DNA of 28,531 bases from assembly GCA_002361175.1 (NCBI GenBank), contig DESG01000057.1, positions 848 through 29,378 of the forward strand, in the 5' to 3' direction. Below the pieces are notes generated by a model, which searched no databases, was not told the DNA's origin, and saw nothing but the letters and a program-made list of their open reading frames with translations. This document shows, one piece after another, positions 1 through 6,718 of the stretch. Origin of the DNA: Lachnoclostridium sp. UBA3320. GTDB lineage: Bacteria; Bacillota; Clostridia; Lachnospirales; Lachnospiraceae. Each line of letters opens with the position of its first letter. The first letter of the stretch is position 1. Position numbers and translations under genes: made by a program.

Positions 1-89
1 AGACCGTAAAAATCAATGTCATTAATAGTCATCAAGTTAAGAAAGCAATATAAGACCCCATATCAATTATATGATATAGAGGTCTTTTT
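1..89. repeat. 89-bp direct repeat, left copy (pairs with 1344-1432)
   Basis: Bases 1-89 recur at 1344-1432 in the same orientation with one mismatch (C at 59, T at 1402). The right edge is sharp: position 90 is T while 1433 is G. The left copy begins at the first base of the window, so it could extend further upstream, but the right copy is preceded by unrelated sequence. The pair brackets the Rpn-family gene, its promoter and its terminator. Both copies include a terminator hairpin. Confidence 0.95.
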
Positions 90-90
90 T
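52..90 (+). terminator. Rho-independent terminator in the left repeat
   Basis: AAGACC (52-57) pairs with GGTCTT (81-86). Further pairing inside the loop (ATATCA with TGATAT) and a run of T to position 90 complete the hairpin. The T-run is on the plus strand, so it would stop a transcript arriving from outside the window. The same structure recurs at 1395-1432. Confidence 0.65.
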
Positions 91-229
91 AATCTTATTT
101 ACATCTAATGCTTAACTTAATGATATTGACTTCACTAGTGGGATATAAGCGACATAACCCCTCAACTTTTATTGTAAATATAATATAATCACAAATATGA
201 AACAAAAACTCTTTCTTTGTATAAAAATA

Positions 230-258
230 TTGACAGGTAAGATGAACTATGTTATAAT
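230..258 (+). promoter_or_regulatory. Sigma-A promoter of the Rpn-family gene
   Basis: TTGACA (230-235), a 17-bp spacer and TATAAT (253-258) match the vegetative consensus exactly. The predicted start leaves a short leader before the ribosome binding site AAAAGGAGAA (277-286). Confidence 0.85.
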
Positions 259-294
259 AAAATTATTCTTAGCAGAAAAGGAGAATAGAAAACT

Positions 295-1269
295 TTGGGA
301 ACTGTAGATACTATCACTAAAGAATACATAAAGAATCCTGTAATTTTTGCAGATATATTTAATAAGTTTTTATATCAAGGAAAACAAGTAATAAAGCCAG
401 AAAACCTTAGAGAGCTTGATATCACAGAAATTGTGTTGCCATATGGTGAAAGTGGGGCAGCTGTACCAGAACAAAAATACAGAGATGTGCTAAAACTTGC
501 AATGACCGATGGAAAAGTAGCATATTGCATATTGGGTGGTGAAAATCAAAATAATATACATTATGCAATGCCAGTAAAAAATATGGTGTATGATGCAATG
601 CAGTTAGCTAATCAAGTTACAAAGGCAACACAGTCTCACAGGCAAAAAAATAAAAATGATAGAGAAGAAGCAAGTTATAAAGCGTCTTCAGACGAGTACC
701 TGAGTGGTTTTTATAAAACCGATAAACTGCTTCCTGTTGTTACACTTACTATATACTGGGGACCTGAAAAGTGGGATGGACCACTTACTTTAAAAGAAAT
801 GTATAAAGATGTAGACGATACCATTATGCAATATGTACCAGATTATAAAGTCAACTTGATTGCACCAGAGCAGATGTCAGTGGAAGAAATAAAGGAATTT
901 ACCACTAGCTTGAAAGAAATTATGTTATATATTAAATATTCAAAAGATAAAACTAAACTTAGAGAAGTCGTACAAACAAATCCAGAATTTAAAAATCTGG
1001 ACAGGCAAGCAGCGGAAGTTATCAATATAACAACGAACTCAAAATTTGAATATCCAGAGGGAAAGGAGAAGATGGATATGTGTGTTGCTATTGAAGAAAT
1101 GAGAAAGGAAAGTAAGATGGAGGGCAGACTTGAGGGTAAACTTGAGGGTGCTGTTACAACTTATAAAGAGGTTGGGTTTTCATTTGATGAAACAGTACAG
1201 CGTATTGCCAACAATTATGGACTTTCCTTACATGAAGCGGAGGAAAAAGTAGAAGAATACTGGCAATAA
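295..1269 (+). CDS. Rpn-family PD-(D/E)XK nuclease / putative transposase
   Basis: A 324-residue protein starting at TTG 295, chosen because AAAAGGAGAA lies about 9 bases upstream and no in-frame ATG fits. The N-terminus (IKNPVIFADIFNKFLYQG) is typical of the Rpn (recombination-promoting nuclease / putative transposase) family. Asp20 and the E-x-Q motif at residues 83-85 (GGENQN) fit the metal-binding residues of a PD-(D/E)XK fold. The C-terminus has the family's low-complexity MEGRLEGKLEG stretch followed by a small helical unit ending VEEYW. Known family members cut DNA and promote RecA-independent recombination in E. coli; activity here is inferred. The gene is monocistronic, with its own promoter and terminator, between 89-bp direct repeats. 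In-frame coding-like sequence continues after the stop. Confidence 0.85.
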   Translation: MGTVDTITKEYIKNPVIFADIFNKFLYQGKQVIKPENLRELDITEIVLPYGESGAAVPEQKYRDVLKLAMTDGKVAYCILGGENQNNIHYAMPVKNMVYDAMQLANQVTKATQSHRQKNKNDREEASYKASSDEYLSGFYKTDKLLPVVTLTIYWGPEKWDGPLTLKEMYKDVDDTIMQYVPDYKVNLIAPEQMSVEEIKEFTTSLKEIMLYIKYSKDKTKLREVVQTNPEFKNLDRQAAEVINITTNSKFEYPEGKEKMDMCVAIEEMRKESKMEGRLEGKLEGAVTTYKEVGFSFDETVQRIANNYGLSLHEAEEKVEEYWQ

Positions 1270-1343
1270 AAAAATTGTAATGTTGATACCATATCTAAAT
1301 TAACAGGAATTTCATTAGAAACAGTCAAAATGTGAATTACCAC

Positions 1344-1432
1344 AGACCGTAAAAATCAATGTCATTAATAGTCATCAAGTTAAGAAAGCAATATAAGACC
1401 CTATATCAATTATATGATATAGAGGTCTTTTT
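1344..1432. repeat. 89-bp direct repeat, right copy
   Basis: Second copy of the sequence at 1-89 with a single mismatch. Its right end lies inside the minus-strand rnhA reading frame, so the last six RNase HI residues (KDLYII) and the stop codon are encoded by repeat sequence. It also supplies the terminator downstream of the Rpn gene. Confidence 0.95.
1395..1432 (+). terminator. Rho-independent terminator after the Rpn gene
   Basis: AAGACC (1395-1400) pairs with GGTCTT (1424-1429), with extra pairing in the loop and TTTTT to 1432. It overlaps the 3' end of rnhA on the opposite strand. Confidence 0.65.
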
Positions 1433-2027
1433 GTTCCTTGCCTAGGGCTTCTTTTGCTAATTTATCTGCAAGTTCATTATAGTAATTTCCAGAATGCCCT
1501 TTTACTTTTACAAATTGAACATATACTTTAGTACATACTTTTTTATAAAAATTTGCATATGCAATCGTTCCTGTCTTTTTTGCCTTCCAATCACCATTAC
1601 ACCATTTCGCAATTCCCTCATAATCATGATATATTGTGACGCTTGATATATTGTTATCTAAACAATATTGCATTGCAACTTCTGCTGCCTTAATTTCACC
1701 AGCAACATTATTCATTTTTGCTAAACTATTATCAATAATTTTCTTTGAGAAGTGCATTTCTTGTCCATTATAGAAAAGAACCACACCATATGAGAATGCA
1801 TATGTTGTCGGATCATAACTTCCATCAACATATGCAACAGCCTGTGTCTTTTCATTAGCTTCCTGCTTTCCACTGTTTCCATTAACAAAAGCCATTGCAT
1901 CTTCTTTAGTTGAGAACCCTTTATATACAGCACCAGAAAATCCATTTATTTGATTCTGACATTCTGCCCATGTTTCATATACACCTGGTGTTTTCCCTAT
2001 TTTAACTGCATAAAACTTTTTTGCCAT
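1410..2027 (-). CDS. rnhA: Ribonuclease HI with N-terminal viroplasmin-type domain
   Basis: A 205-residue RNase H1 that degrades the RNA strand of RNA-DNA hybrids such as R-loops and primers. Residues 1-50 (KFYAVKIGKTPGVYETW...GFSTKEDAMAF) form the hybrid-binding/viroplasmin domain found in many Firmicutes RNases HI. The catalytic domain follows, with the acidic tetrad visible as Asp68 (YVDGSYD), Glu111 (VAGEIKAAE), Asp135 (IYHDYEG) and Asp188 (NELADKLAKEAL); His178 lies in VKGHSG. The start has AGGAGA about 10 bases upstream. It sits immediately after the rpsR terminator with almost no room for a promoter, so it may depend on read-through. Its last codons come from the 89-bp repeat, replacing whatever C-terminal tail was there originally. 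Confidence 0.93.
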   Translation of the reverse strand: MAKKFYAVKIGKTPGVYETWAECQNQINGFSGAVYKGFSTKEDAMAFVNGNSGKQEANEKTQAVAYVDGSYDPTTYAFSYGVVLFYNGQEMHFSKKIIDNSLAKMNNVAGEIKAAEVAMQYCLDNNISSVTIYHDYEGIAKWCNGDWKAKKTGTIAYANFYKKVCTKVYVQFVKVKGHSGNYYNELADKLAKEALGKEQKDLYII

Positions 2028-2047
2028 TTTTATTTTATCTCCTAAAT

Positions 2048-2084
2048 AAAAGCCATCCCCTTATAAACACATGGGATGGCTTTT
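2048..2084 (-). terminator. Terminator of the rpsF-ssb-rpsR operon
   Basis: A 12-bp perfect inverted repeat: plus-strand AAAAGCCATCCC at 2048-2059 and GGGATGGCTTTT at 2073-2084. Read on the minus strand it is followed by TTTTATTT. It lies just 3' of rpsR and about 20 bases before the rnhA start. Confidence 0.85.
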
Positions 2085-2086
2085 CA

Positions 2087-2347
2087 CTAATCTGTTGTAT
2101 AAGGCATTATAGCAACATGGCGTGCACGCTTGATAGCAACTGTTAGTGCTCTCTGGTGCTTTGCACAGTTTCCTGTAATTCTTCTAGGAAGAATTTTGCC
2201 TCTTTCTGATACGTATCTCTTTAATTTATTAACATCTTTATAATCAATTACATCATGTTCTTTATCTGCACAAAAAGCGCATATCTTTTTTCTTCTGCGA
2301 GTAGGTCTTCTTCTAGCGCCTTCTTTATCGCCTTTATTGTAAGCCAT
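2087..2347 (-). CDS. rpsR: 30S ribosomal protein S18
   Basis: An 86-residue small-subunit protein that binds 16S rRNA as a dimer with S6 in the platform. The basic N-terminus (RRRPTRRRKK) is followed by a CxxC at residues 23-26 (CAFC), then the conserved core DYKDVNKLKRYVSERGKILP and the C-terminal RRITGNCAKHQRALTVAIKRAR helix. The CxxC marks the zinc-type C+ form of S18. It is the last gene of rpsF-ssb-rpsR, 72 bp after ssb, and is followed by a strong terminator. The length is normal for the family. Confidence 0.97.
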   Translation of the reverse strand: MAYNKGDKEGARRRPTRRRKKICAFCADKEHDVIDYKDVNKLKRYVSERGKILPRRITGNCAKHQRALTVAIKRARHVAIMPYTTD

Positions 2348-2419
2348 TTTTAAAACCTGCTACTAAATAGCTTTTCCTTTCCTAGATTTTTTGCCCTTAG
2401 CTTTTATTTCTATAACGTT

Positions 2420-2878
2420 TTACTTAAATGGCAGTTCTTCCTCGATAGCATCTGGAATATTCATAAAACCGTCACCTGCTGCCTGTACTGGCTCTGGTCT
2501 TGACGGTGCTGCTGCTTGCTGGTACCCTCCACTGCTGCCCGCTGCTGCGGATGCTGCCTTGCTTTCAACAAATTCCTGTTCTTCTACAACAACATCTGTT
2601 GTATAAACTTTCTGTCCATCTCTATTAGTGTAACTGCCTGTCTGTATACGTCCTGAAACACCAATCTTTATCCCTTGATGAAGATAGTTTTCAGCAAATT
2701 CTGCACCTTTACCAAATACAACACAATTTATAAAATCTGCTGTCTGGTCATCACCTTGTCGCTTAAATCTGCGATCTACTGCAAGTGTATATCTTGCTAC
2801 TGCTGTCTGGCTCTCCCCTGAAGAATAACGTATATCAGGGTCACGTGTCAAACGTCCAACTAAAATAACCTTATTCAT
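2420..2878 (-). CDS. ssb: Single-stranded DNA-binding protein
   Basis: A 152-residue SSB that coats single-stranded DNA during replication and repair and recruits partners through its C-terminal tip. The OB fold covers about residues 1-105 (MNKVILVGRLTRDPDIRY, INCVVFGKGAEFAENYLHQG, VSGRIQTGSYTNRDGQKVYT). It is followed by an Ala/Gly/Gln-rich linker and the acidic tip EEELPFK, equivalent to the DDDIPF partner-binding tip but with one extra Lys at the end. It is the middle gene of rpsF-ssb-rpsR, starting 18 bp after rpsF. Confidence 0.97.
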   Translation of the reverse strand: MNKVILVGRLTRDPDIRYSSGESQTAVARYTLAVDRRFKRQGDDQTADFINCVVFGKGAEFAENYLHQGIKIGVSGRIQTGSYTNRDGQKVYTTDVVVEEQEFVESKAASAAAGSSGGYQQAAAPSRPEPVQAAGDGFMNIPDAIEEELPFK

Positions 2879-2896
2879 AAAGGAAACCTTCCTTTC

Positions 2897-3184
2897 CTAT
2901 GCTTCCTGTCTGACGCATAAATACCTGAGAACATTATCCATAATGCGTACAACCTGCTCCACTTTACCTGGAACATCAGATTCACCATCAAACTGGATAA
3001 AATAGTAAAAGCCCTCTTTCATATGTTGAATTTCATAAGCAAGCTTTTTCTTGCCCCATTCTTCAACATTAGTAATACTGCCACCAGCTTTTGTTACATA
3101 ATCTTTCGCCTTTTCAACAGTTGCTGCTCTTACTTCGTCCTCAATTTTAGCATCGACAACTAATGCTAACTCATATTTGTTCAT
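2897..3184 (-). CDS. rpsF: 30S ribosomal protein S6
   Basis: A 95-residue small-subunit protein and partner of S18. The family hallmarks are MNKYELALVVDA at the start, WGKKKLAYEIQHMKEGFYYFIQF in the middle, and the C-terminal VVRIMDNVLRYLCVR. The start is set by AAGGAGG on the minus strand at 3203-3197. It is the first gene of the operon, driven by the promoter at 3321-3349, with a leader of about 130 bases that may be autoregulated by the S6:S18 complex. Confidence 0.97.
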   Translation of the reverse strand: MNKYELALVVDAKIEDEVRAATVEKAKDYVTKAGGSITNVEEWGKKKLAYEIQHMKEGFYYFIQFDGESDVPGKVEQVVRIMDNVLRYLCVRQEA

Positions 3185-3226
3185 AGCTGTCTTTATCCTC
3201 CTTCTGGTCTCCGGCTTTTCCTATGA
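3181..3226 (-). promoter_or_regulatory. Possible S6:S18 leader element covering the rpsF start
   Basis: On the minus strand TCATAG (3226-3221) can pair with CTATGA (3186-3181). The latter contains the rpsF start codon, and the pairing encloses the ribosome binding site and a CCG triplet at 3214-3212. A start-masking hairpin with a CCG is the kind of element known to be bound by S6:S18 in other bacteria. The structure here was drawn by eye and not folded, so it is tentative. Confidence 0.35.
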
Positions 3227-3320
3227 CTTTAGCTTTCTGTGATACTTTGAAAACCAATGTGTTTAATCACAACATGTCCTAGCAAGGAAAAACAAGGAAA
3301 TTAACGTATCACAATCAAAC

Positions 3321-3349
3321 ACTATACCATATTTTTATATACAATGCAA
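3321..3349 (-). promoter_or_regulatory. Sigma-A promoter of rpsF-ssb-rpsR
   Basis: On the minus strand TTGCAT (3349-3344), a 17-bp spacer and TATAGT (3326-3321) form a near-consensus promoter. Its position implies an rpsF leader of roughly 130 bases. Confidence 0.8.
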
Positions 3350-3400
3350 GAAGAAAATCAAAAATTCTAACAAAAACAATCTAAAACTTATTCTTTTTAC

Positions 3401-3429
3401 TTGAGAAAATTCCAGCAAAAGGGTATAAT
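3401..3429 (+). promoter_or_regulatory. Sigma-A promoter of the cytidylate-kinase-like gene
   Basis: TTGAGA (3401-3406), a 17-bp spacer and TATAAT (3424-3429). It is divergent from the rpsF promoter about 50 bp away. The leader contains a 7-bp stem hairpin (3453-3480). Confidence 0.8.
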
Positions 3430-3452
3430 ATTAAAAAACAATCAAATATTAT

Positions 3453-3480
3453 GATGCTAGGAGTGAAATTAGGTAGCATC
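3453..3480 (+). other. Hairpin in the leader of the cytidylate-kinase-like gene
   Basis: GATGCTA (3453-3459) and TAGCATC (3474-3480) form a perfect 7-bp stem around a 14-base loop that includes GGAG. It lies between the promoter and the start at 3508 and has no T-run, so it is not an intrinsic terminator. Function unknown. Confidence 0.5.
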
Positions 3481-3507
3481 TTAATTTATTAAGAAATGAG
3501 GTTAAAT

Positions 3508-4116
3508 ATGAATAAAGTTATAACTATAGGCAGACAGTATGGAAGCGGCGGGAGAGAAATAGGACAAAAAATTGCACAGCGATATGGAATTCCTTTTTAT
3601 GACAATGAATTAATAACAAGAGCAGCAAAGGAGAGTGGTTTTGCTGAAGAAACATTTGCAAGAGCTGAAGATAAAGCAAGCAACAGCTTATTATATTCTC
3701 TTGCGATGGGAATTAATTCATATGGAAGCCAAGATTTTGGCTTTAACGGATTGTCACTTGATGACAAAGTTTTTTTAGCACAGTCTGATGTAATAAGAAA
3801 AGTTGCAGATGAAGGTCCTTGTGTAATTGTAGGAAGATGTGCGGATTATGTATTAAAGGAATATGATAACATAGTTAATATTTTCGTACAGGCAGCTTTA
3901 AGTTTTAGGATTAACAGGGCAATAAATGAATATAATGATGATAAAAAATTTGCAGCAGATATCATTTTAAAAAATGACAAGCGCAGGTCCAATTATTATA
4001 ACTACCACGTTGGAGAAAAATGGACAAATCTTATGAATTATGACTTAGTTATAAGAAGTGATTTAATGGGTATTGAAAATGCGGTAAAAGCTATTTGTAT
4101 ATATATTGGCGACTAA
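3508..4116 (+). CDS. Cytidylate-kinase-like P-loop protein
   Basis: A 202-residue protein. The start at ATG 3508 is preferred over in-frame ATG 3496 because GAGG at 3498-3501 is well placed for it and the family normally begins MNKVITIGRQ. The P-loop is at residues 8-18 (GRQYGSGGREIG). The following FYDNELITRAAKESGF and the Gly-Arg-Cys segment VIVGRCADYVL match the cytidylate kinase-like family (Pfam cytidylate_kin2), common in Clostridia, whose true substrate is mostly unknown. The C-terminal half (RRSNYYNYHVGEKW) is also characteristic. It is probably cotranscribed with the sirtuin-like gene, which starts about 50 bp later. Nucleotide-binding activity is likely; CMP as substrate is uncertain. 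Confidence 0.85.
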   Translation: MNKVITIGRQYGSGGREIGQKIAQRYGIPFYDNELITRAAKESGFAEETFARAEDKASNSLLYSLAMGINSYGSQDFGFNGLSLDDKVFLAQSDVIRKVADEGPCVIVGRCADYVLKEYDNIVNIFVQAALSFRINRAINEYNDDKKFAADIILKNDKRRSNYYNYHVGEKWTNLMNYDLVIRSDLMGIENAVKAICIYIGD

Positions 4117-4167
4117 TTATTGGTTTTTCTTGCATAGGGAGGTGAAAATAGAGAGGGGGTGGCGGCT

Positions 4168-4905
4168 ATGAACAATAGTCTTGAAACAATTAAGAATATA
4201 ATAATAAATAATGGCAATATTGTTGTCTTAGGTGGAATTGAAGTAATGCTTGAAGCAGGGCTTAATGGTGTAAGAGCTGAACATATAGCATATGATATAG
4301 AACAAAAGTATGGATATCCTAATGATGATATTGTATCTTCTTTGTTCTTTTCAAGACGTGTTGATATCTTTTATAAGTATTATAAAGAGATTATACTTAA
4401 CAAAAACGATATACAACCAACTAATGTACATTATGGAGTTGCAAAGTTAGAGCACTATGGAAAACTTGATACTGTTATAACACGTATGGTATATGGTCTT
4501 TATCAGAAAGCTGGTTGTAACAAAGTAATAGAGCTGCATGGCTCAGTTGAGGGAAACCGCTGTCCTGCGTGTGGAAAAATCTTTGGCTCAAACTACATAA
4601 GAAATGCAAAAGGTATACCAGAATGTGATGTGTGCAATGTACCATTAAGACCAGGCTTTTCGCTTCTGGGTGAAATGATAGACAATGGTAAAATTACTCA
4701 GGCAAGTTTTGCCGTTGAAAGAGCCAATGTATTACTTATTCTCGGTGCGCCAATTAATTCTACACTGTGCAAATATATGGTAAAGTATTATAAAGGCGAC
4801 AAGATGATATTGCTTAATAAAGATGAATCGCCTGGAGATTATACTGCTAATTACAGAGCATATGGCAATGTTGGAGACATGTTTAGCTATATAATGGATT
4901 TTTAA
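4168..4905 (+). CDS. Divergent Sir2 (sirtuin)-like protein, probably altered catalysis
   Basis: A 245-residue protein. ATG 4168 is chosen with AGGGGG 8 bases upstream; GTG 4159 is the alternative. The overall sirtuin layout is present: a Rossmann-type start (NIVVLGG, residues 17-23), an AKLEHYGKLDTVIT segment, the ELHG motif with His124, four zinc cysteines (132, 135, 153, 156), RPGFSLLGE and a late LILGAPINST loop. Two catalytic signatures are missing: the GAGxSxxSGIPDFR loop is replaced by GGIEVMLEAGLNGVR, and TQNID is replaced by TRMVY (105-109). NAD-dependent deacylation by the normal mechanism is therefore doubtful; an NAD or ADP-ribose sensor or another reaction is possible. It lies just downstream of the P-loop kinase-like gene. 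Confidence 0.75.
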   Translation: MNNSLETIKNIIINNGNIVVLGGIEVMLEAGLNGVRAEHIAYDIEQKYGYPNDDIVSSLFFSRRVDIFYKYYKEIILNKNDIQPTNVHYGVAKLEHYGKLDTVITRMVYGLYQKAGCNKVIELHGSVEGNRCPACGKIFGSNYIRNAKGIPECDVCNVPLRPGFSLLGEMIDNGKITQASFAVERANVLLILGAPINSTLCKYMVKYYKGDKMILLNKDESPGDYTANYRAYGNVGDMFSYIMDF

Positions 4906-4951
4906 TATACTGTTCTGTTACTATTCACTCCCAGCTGCCAAGGATATTTTC

Positions 4952-4980
4952 TTGACAGATATGCAGGAAAAACCTATAAT
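4952..4980 (+). promoter_or_regulatory. Perfect consensus promoter of the RCC1-repeat gene
   Basis: TTGACA (4952-4957), a 17-bp spacer and TATAAT (4975-4980) match the sigma-A consensus at all twelve positions. The leader to the start at 5024 is short and contains GGAGG. Confidence 0.88.
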
Positions 4981-5023
4981 AAATACTTGAAATATCCTAA
5001 AATACATAGTGGAGGTATAAAAT

Positions 5024-6664
5024 ATGAGACAAAAAGTTATGGCAGTTTTTATGGCTACAGCTTTGATTGTTGGATCTGTCAGAACAGCACCTATTAAATA
5101 TGCAAATGCTGCTTCTGTAACAGTTGATTCTGTAGCCCTCGGTTATGCACATAGTGCATTAATTGCTAAAAATGGCGATTTATACTGCTGGGGTAATAAT
5201 GACAGCGGTCAAGTTGGCAATGGTTCAGATGAGCAGCAGGATAAACCTGTTAAAGTTCTTTCTAATGTGGTATCAGCCGCTTTGGGTGAAGCACATAGTG
5301 CAGCAATTACTAAAAATGGGGATTTATATTGCTGGGGTGCTAATGACAGTGGTCAGCTTGGCGATGGTTCAGGTGAGGATAAGGATAAGCCTGTTAAAGT
5401 TCTTTCTAATATAGCATCAGTAGCTTTAGGCTATACACATAGCGCAGCAATTACTAAAAATGGTCAGCTTTATTGTTGGGGCAACAATTCTAATGGACAA
5501 ATTGGTGATGGTTCAGAAGAAGACCGTCAAAAACCAGTTAAAATTATGGACAATGTAGCAGTAGTAGCTTTGGGCTATGCACATAGTGCAGCAGTTACTA
5601 AAAACGGTGATGTGTACTGTTGGGGTGCTAATGATAACGGACAGATTGGAAATGCTCCTGCCAATGTATCAGAAGATGATGAAGATACAGAGTATCAAGA
5701 AGATCAGAATAGACCTGTTAAAATTTCGTTAAGTAATGTAAAATCTGTATCTTTAGGCGAAATGCACAGTGCAGCGGTTACTAAAAATGGTGACGTGTAC
5801 TGTTGGGGTGCTAATGATAGTGGTCAGCTTGGCGATGGTTCAGACGAGCAGCGAGACAGGCCTGTTAAAATTTCACTAGGCAATGTAGCATCAATATCCT
5901 TAGGTGGTACACATAGCACAGCAGTTACTAAAAATAACGAACTCTACTGTTGGGGAGGCAATGACTTAGGTCAATTAGGCGATGGAACAGGAGAACAGCA
6001 CGAAAGACCTGTTAGAGTACTTTCTAGTATATCTGTGGCTGCGGCTGGCAACTCACATAGTGCAGCAGTTACCAAAAGTGGTGGTTTATACTGTTGGGGT
6101 GCTAATGAAAGCGGTCAGCTTGGTGATGCGTCAGGTAATGATAACGACAATCCTGTTAGGATAACAGTAAACAGTTCATCAAATAATAAGGCTTCAGGTA
6201 CAGCTACAGTAAACAGAGGTGATAAGACAACTGTTAAAAAATTAAAATATGAAGTAATTAAGATGAATGCAGATGGCACAGGCGAGGTTACTTTAAAAGG
6301 AACTACAGAAAAGAAAACTAGTAAAAGTTTTAAATCTCTTACAGTTGATAAAAATATAAAAATAATTGGAAAATCATTTAAGATAACTGCTATAAGTAGT
6401 AATGCTTTTAGTGGATATAAGAATTTAAAGTCAGTTACTATTGGAAAAAATGTAACTAGCATTGGTAAAAAAACATTTAATAATTGCAAAAATCTTAATA
6501 AGATTACAGTAAAATCAACAAAATTGAAATCTTTAGGCAGCAAATCAATTAATGGAATTGATAACAAAGCTGTTATAAAAGTTCCAAAAAGTTCATTAAA
6601 GAGTTATAAAAAGTTGTTTAAATCAAAAACTGGATTTAAAAAGACTATGAAAATAAGCAAATAA
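5024..6664 (+). CDS. Secreted RCC1-repeat beta-propeller with BspA-type LRR tail
   Basis: A 546-residue protein with a Sec signal peptide: basic MRQK, hydrophobic core, likely cleavage after ANA near residue 29. Residues 33-385 hold seven RCC1 repeats, each built on a pattern like LGYAHSAAITKNGDLYCWG followed by a GQLGDGS turn; seven repeats are enough for one closed propeller. Repeat 4 carries an acidic Asp/Glu insertion (around SEDDEDTEYQEDQ). The C-terminal region, about 400-546, is a Lys-rich BspA-type leucine-rich repeat segment (FSGYKNLKSVTIGKNVTSIG). There is no LPXTG motif or C-terminal membrane helix, so it is probably released or held by charge. The repeats are also similar in DNA sequence, which would favour copy-number change. 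Binding partner unknown. GlgP follows 54 bp downstream, but a functional link is not evident. Confidence 0.88.
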   Translation: MRQKVMAVFMATALIVGSVRTAPIKYANAASVTVDSVALGYAHSALIAKNGDLYCWGNNDSGQVGNGSDEQQDKPVKVLSNVVSAALGEAHSAAITKNGDLYCWGANDSGQLGDGSGEDKDKPVKVLSNIASVALGYTHSAAITKNGQLYCWGNNSNGQIGDGSEEDRQKPVKIMDNVAVVALGYAHSAAVTKNGDVYCWGANDNGQIGNAPANVSEDDEDTEYQEDQNRPVKISLSNVKSVSLGEMHSAAVTKNGDVYCWGANDSGQLGDGSDEQRDRPVKISLGNVASISLGGTHSTAVTKNNELYCWGGNDLGQLGDGTGEQHERPVRVLSSISVAAAGNSHSAAVTKSGGLYCWGANESGQLGDASGNDNDNPVRITVNSSSNNKASGTATVNRGDKTTVKKLKYEVIKMNADGTGEVTLKGTTEKKTSKSFKSLTVDKNIKIIGKSFKITAISSNAFSGYKNLKSVTIGKNVTSIGKKTFNNCKNLNKITVKSTKLKSLGSKSINGIDNKAVIKVPKSSLKSYKKLFKSKTGFKKTMKISK

Positions 6665-6718
6665 TCCAGATGGGATTCTTGCACACATCATGGATATGTC
6701 AGCGTTAGGAGGAATGAG

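Noticed and set aside
5130..6150. Regularly spaced repeated DNA, CRISPR-like at first sight
   Set aside because: The repeats are in frame, about 140-150 bp apart, vary in sequence and encode RCC1 blades; there are no unique spacers of array type.
6115..6567. 150-codon minus-strand open frame
   Set aside because: Antisense to the RCC1/LRR gene; its hydrophobic composition is the complement of the Lys/Asn/Thr-rich coding strand.
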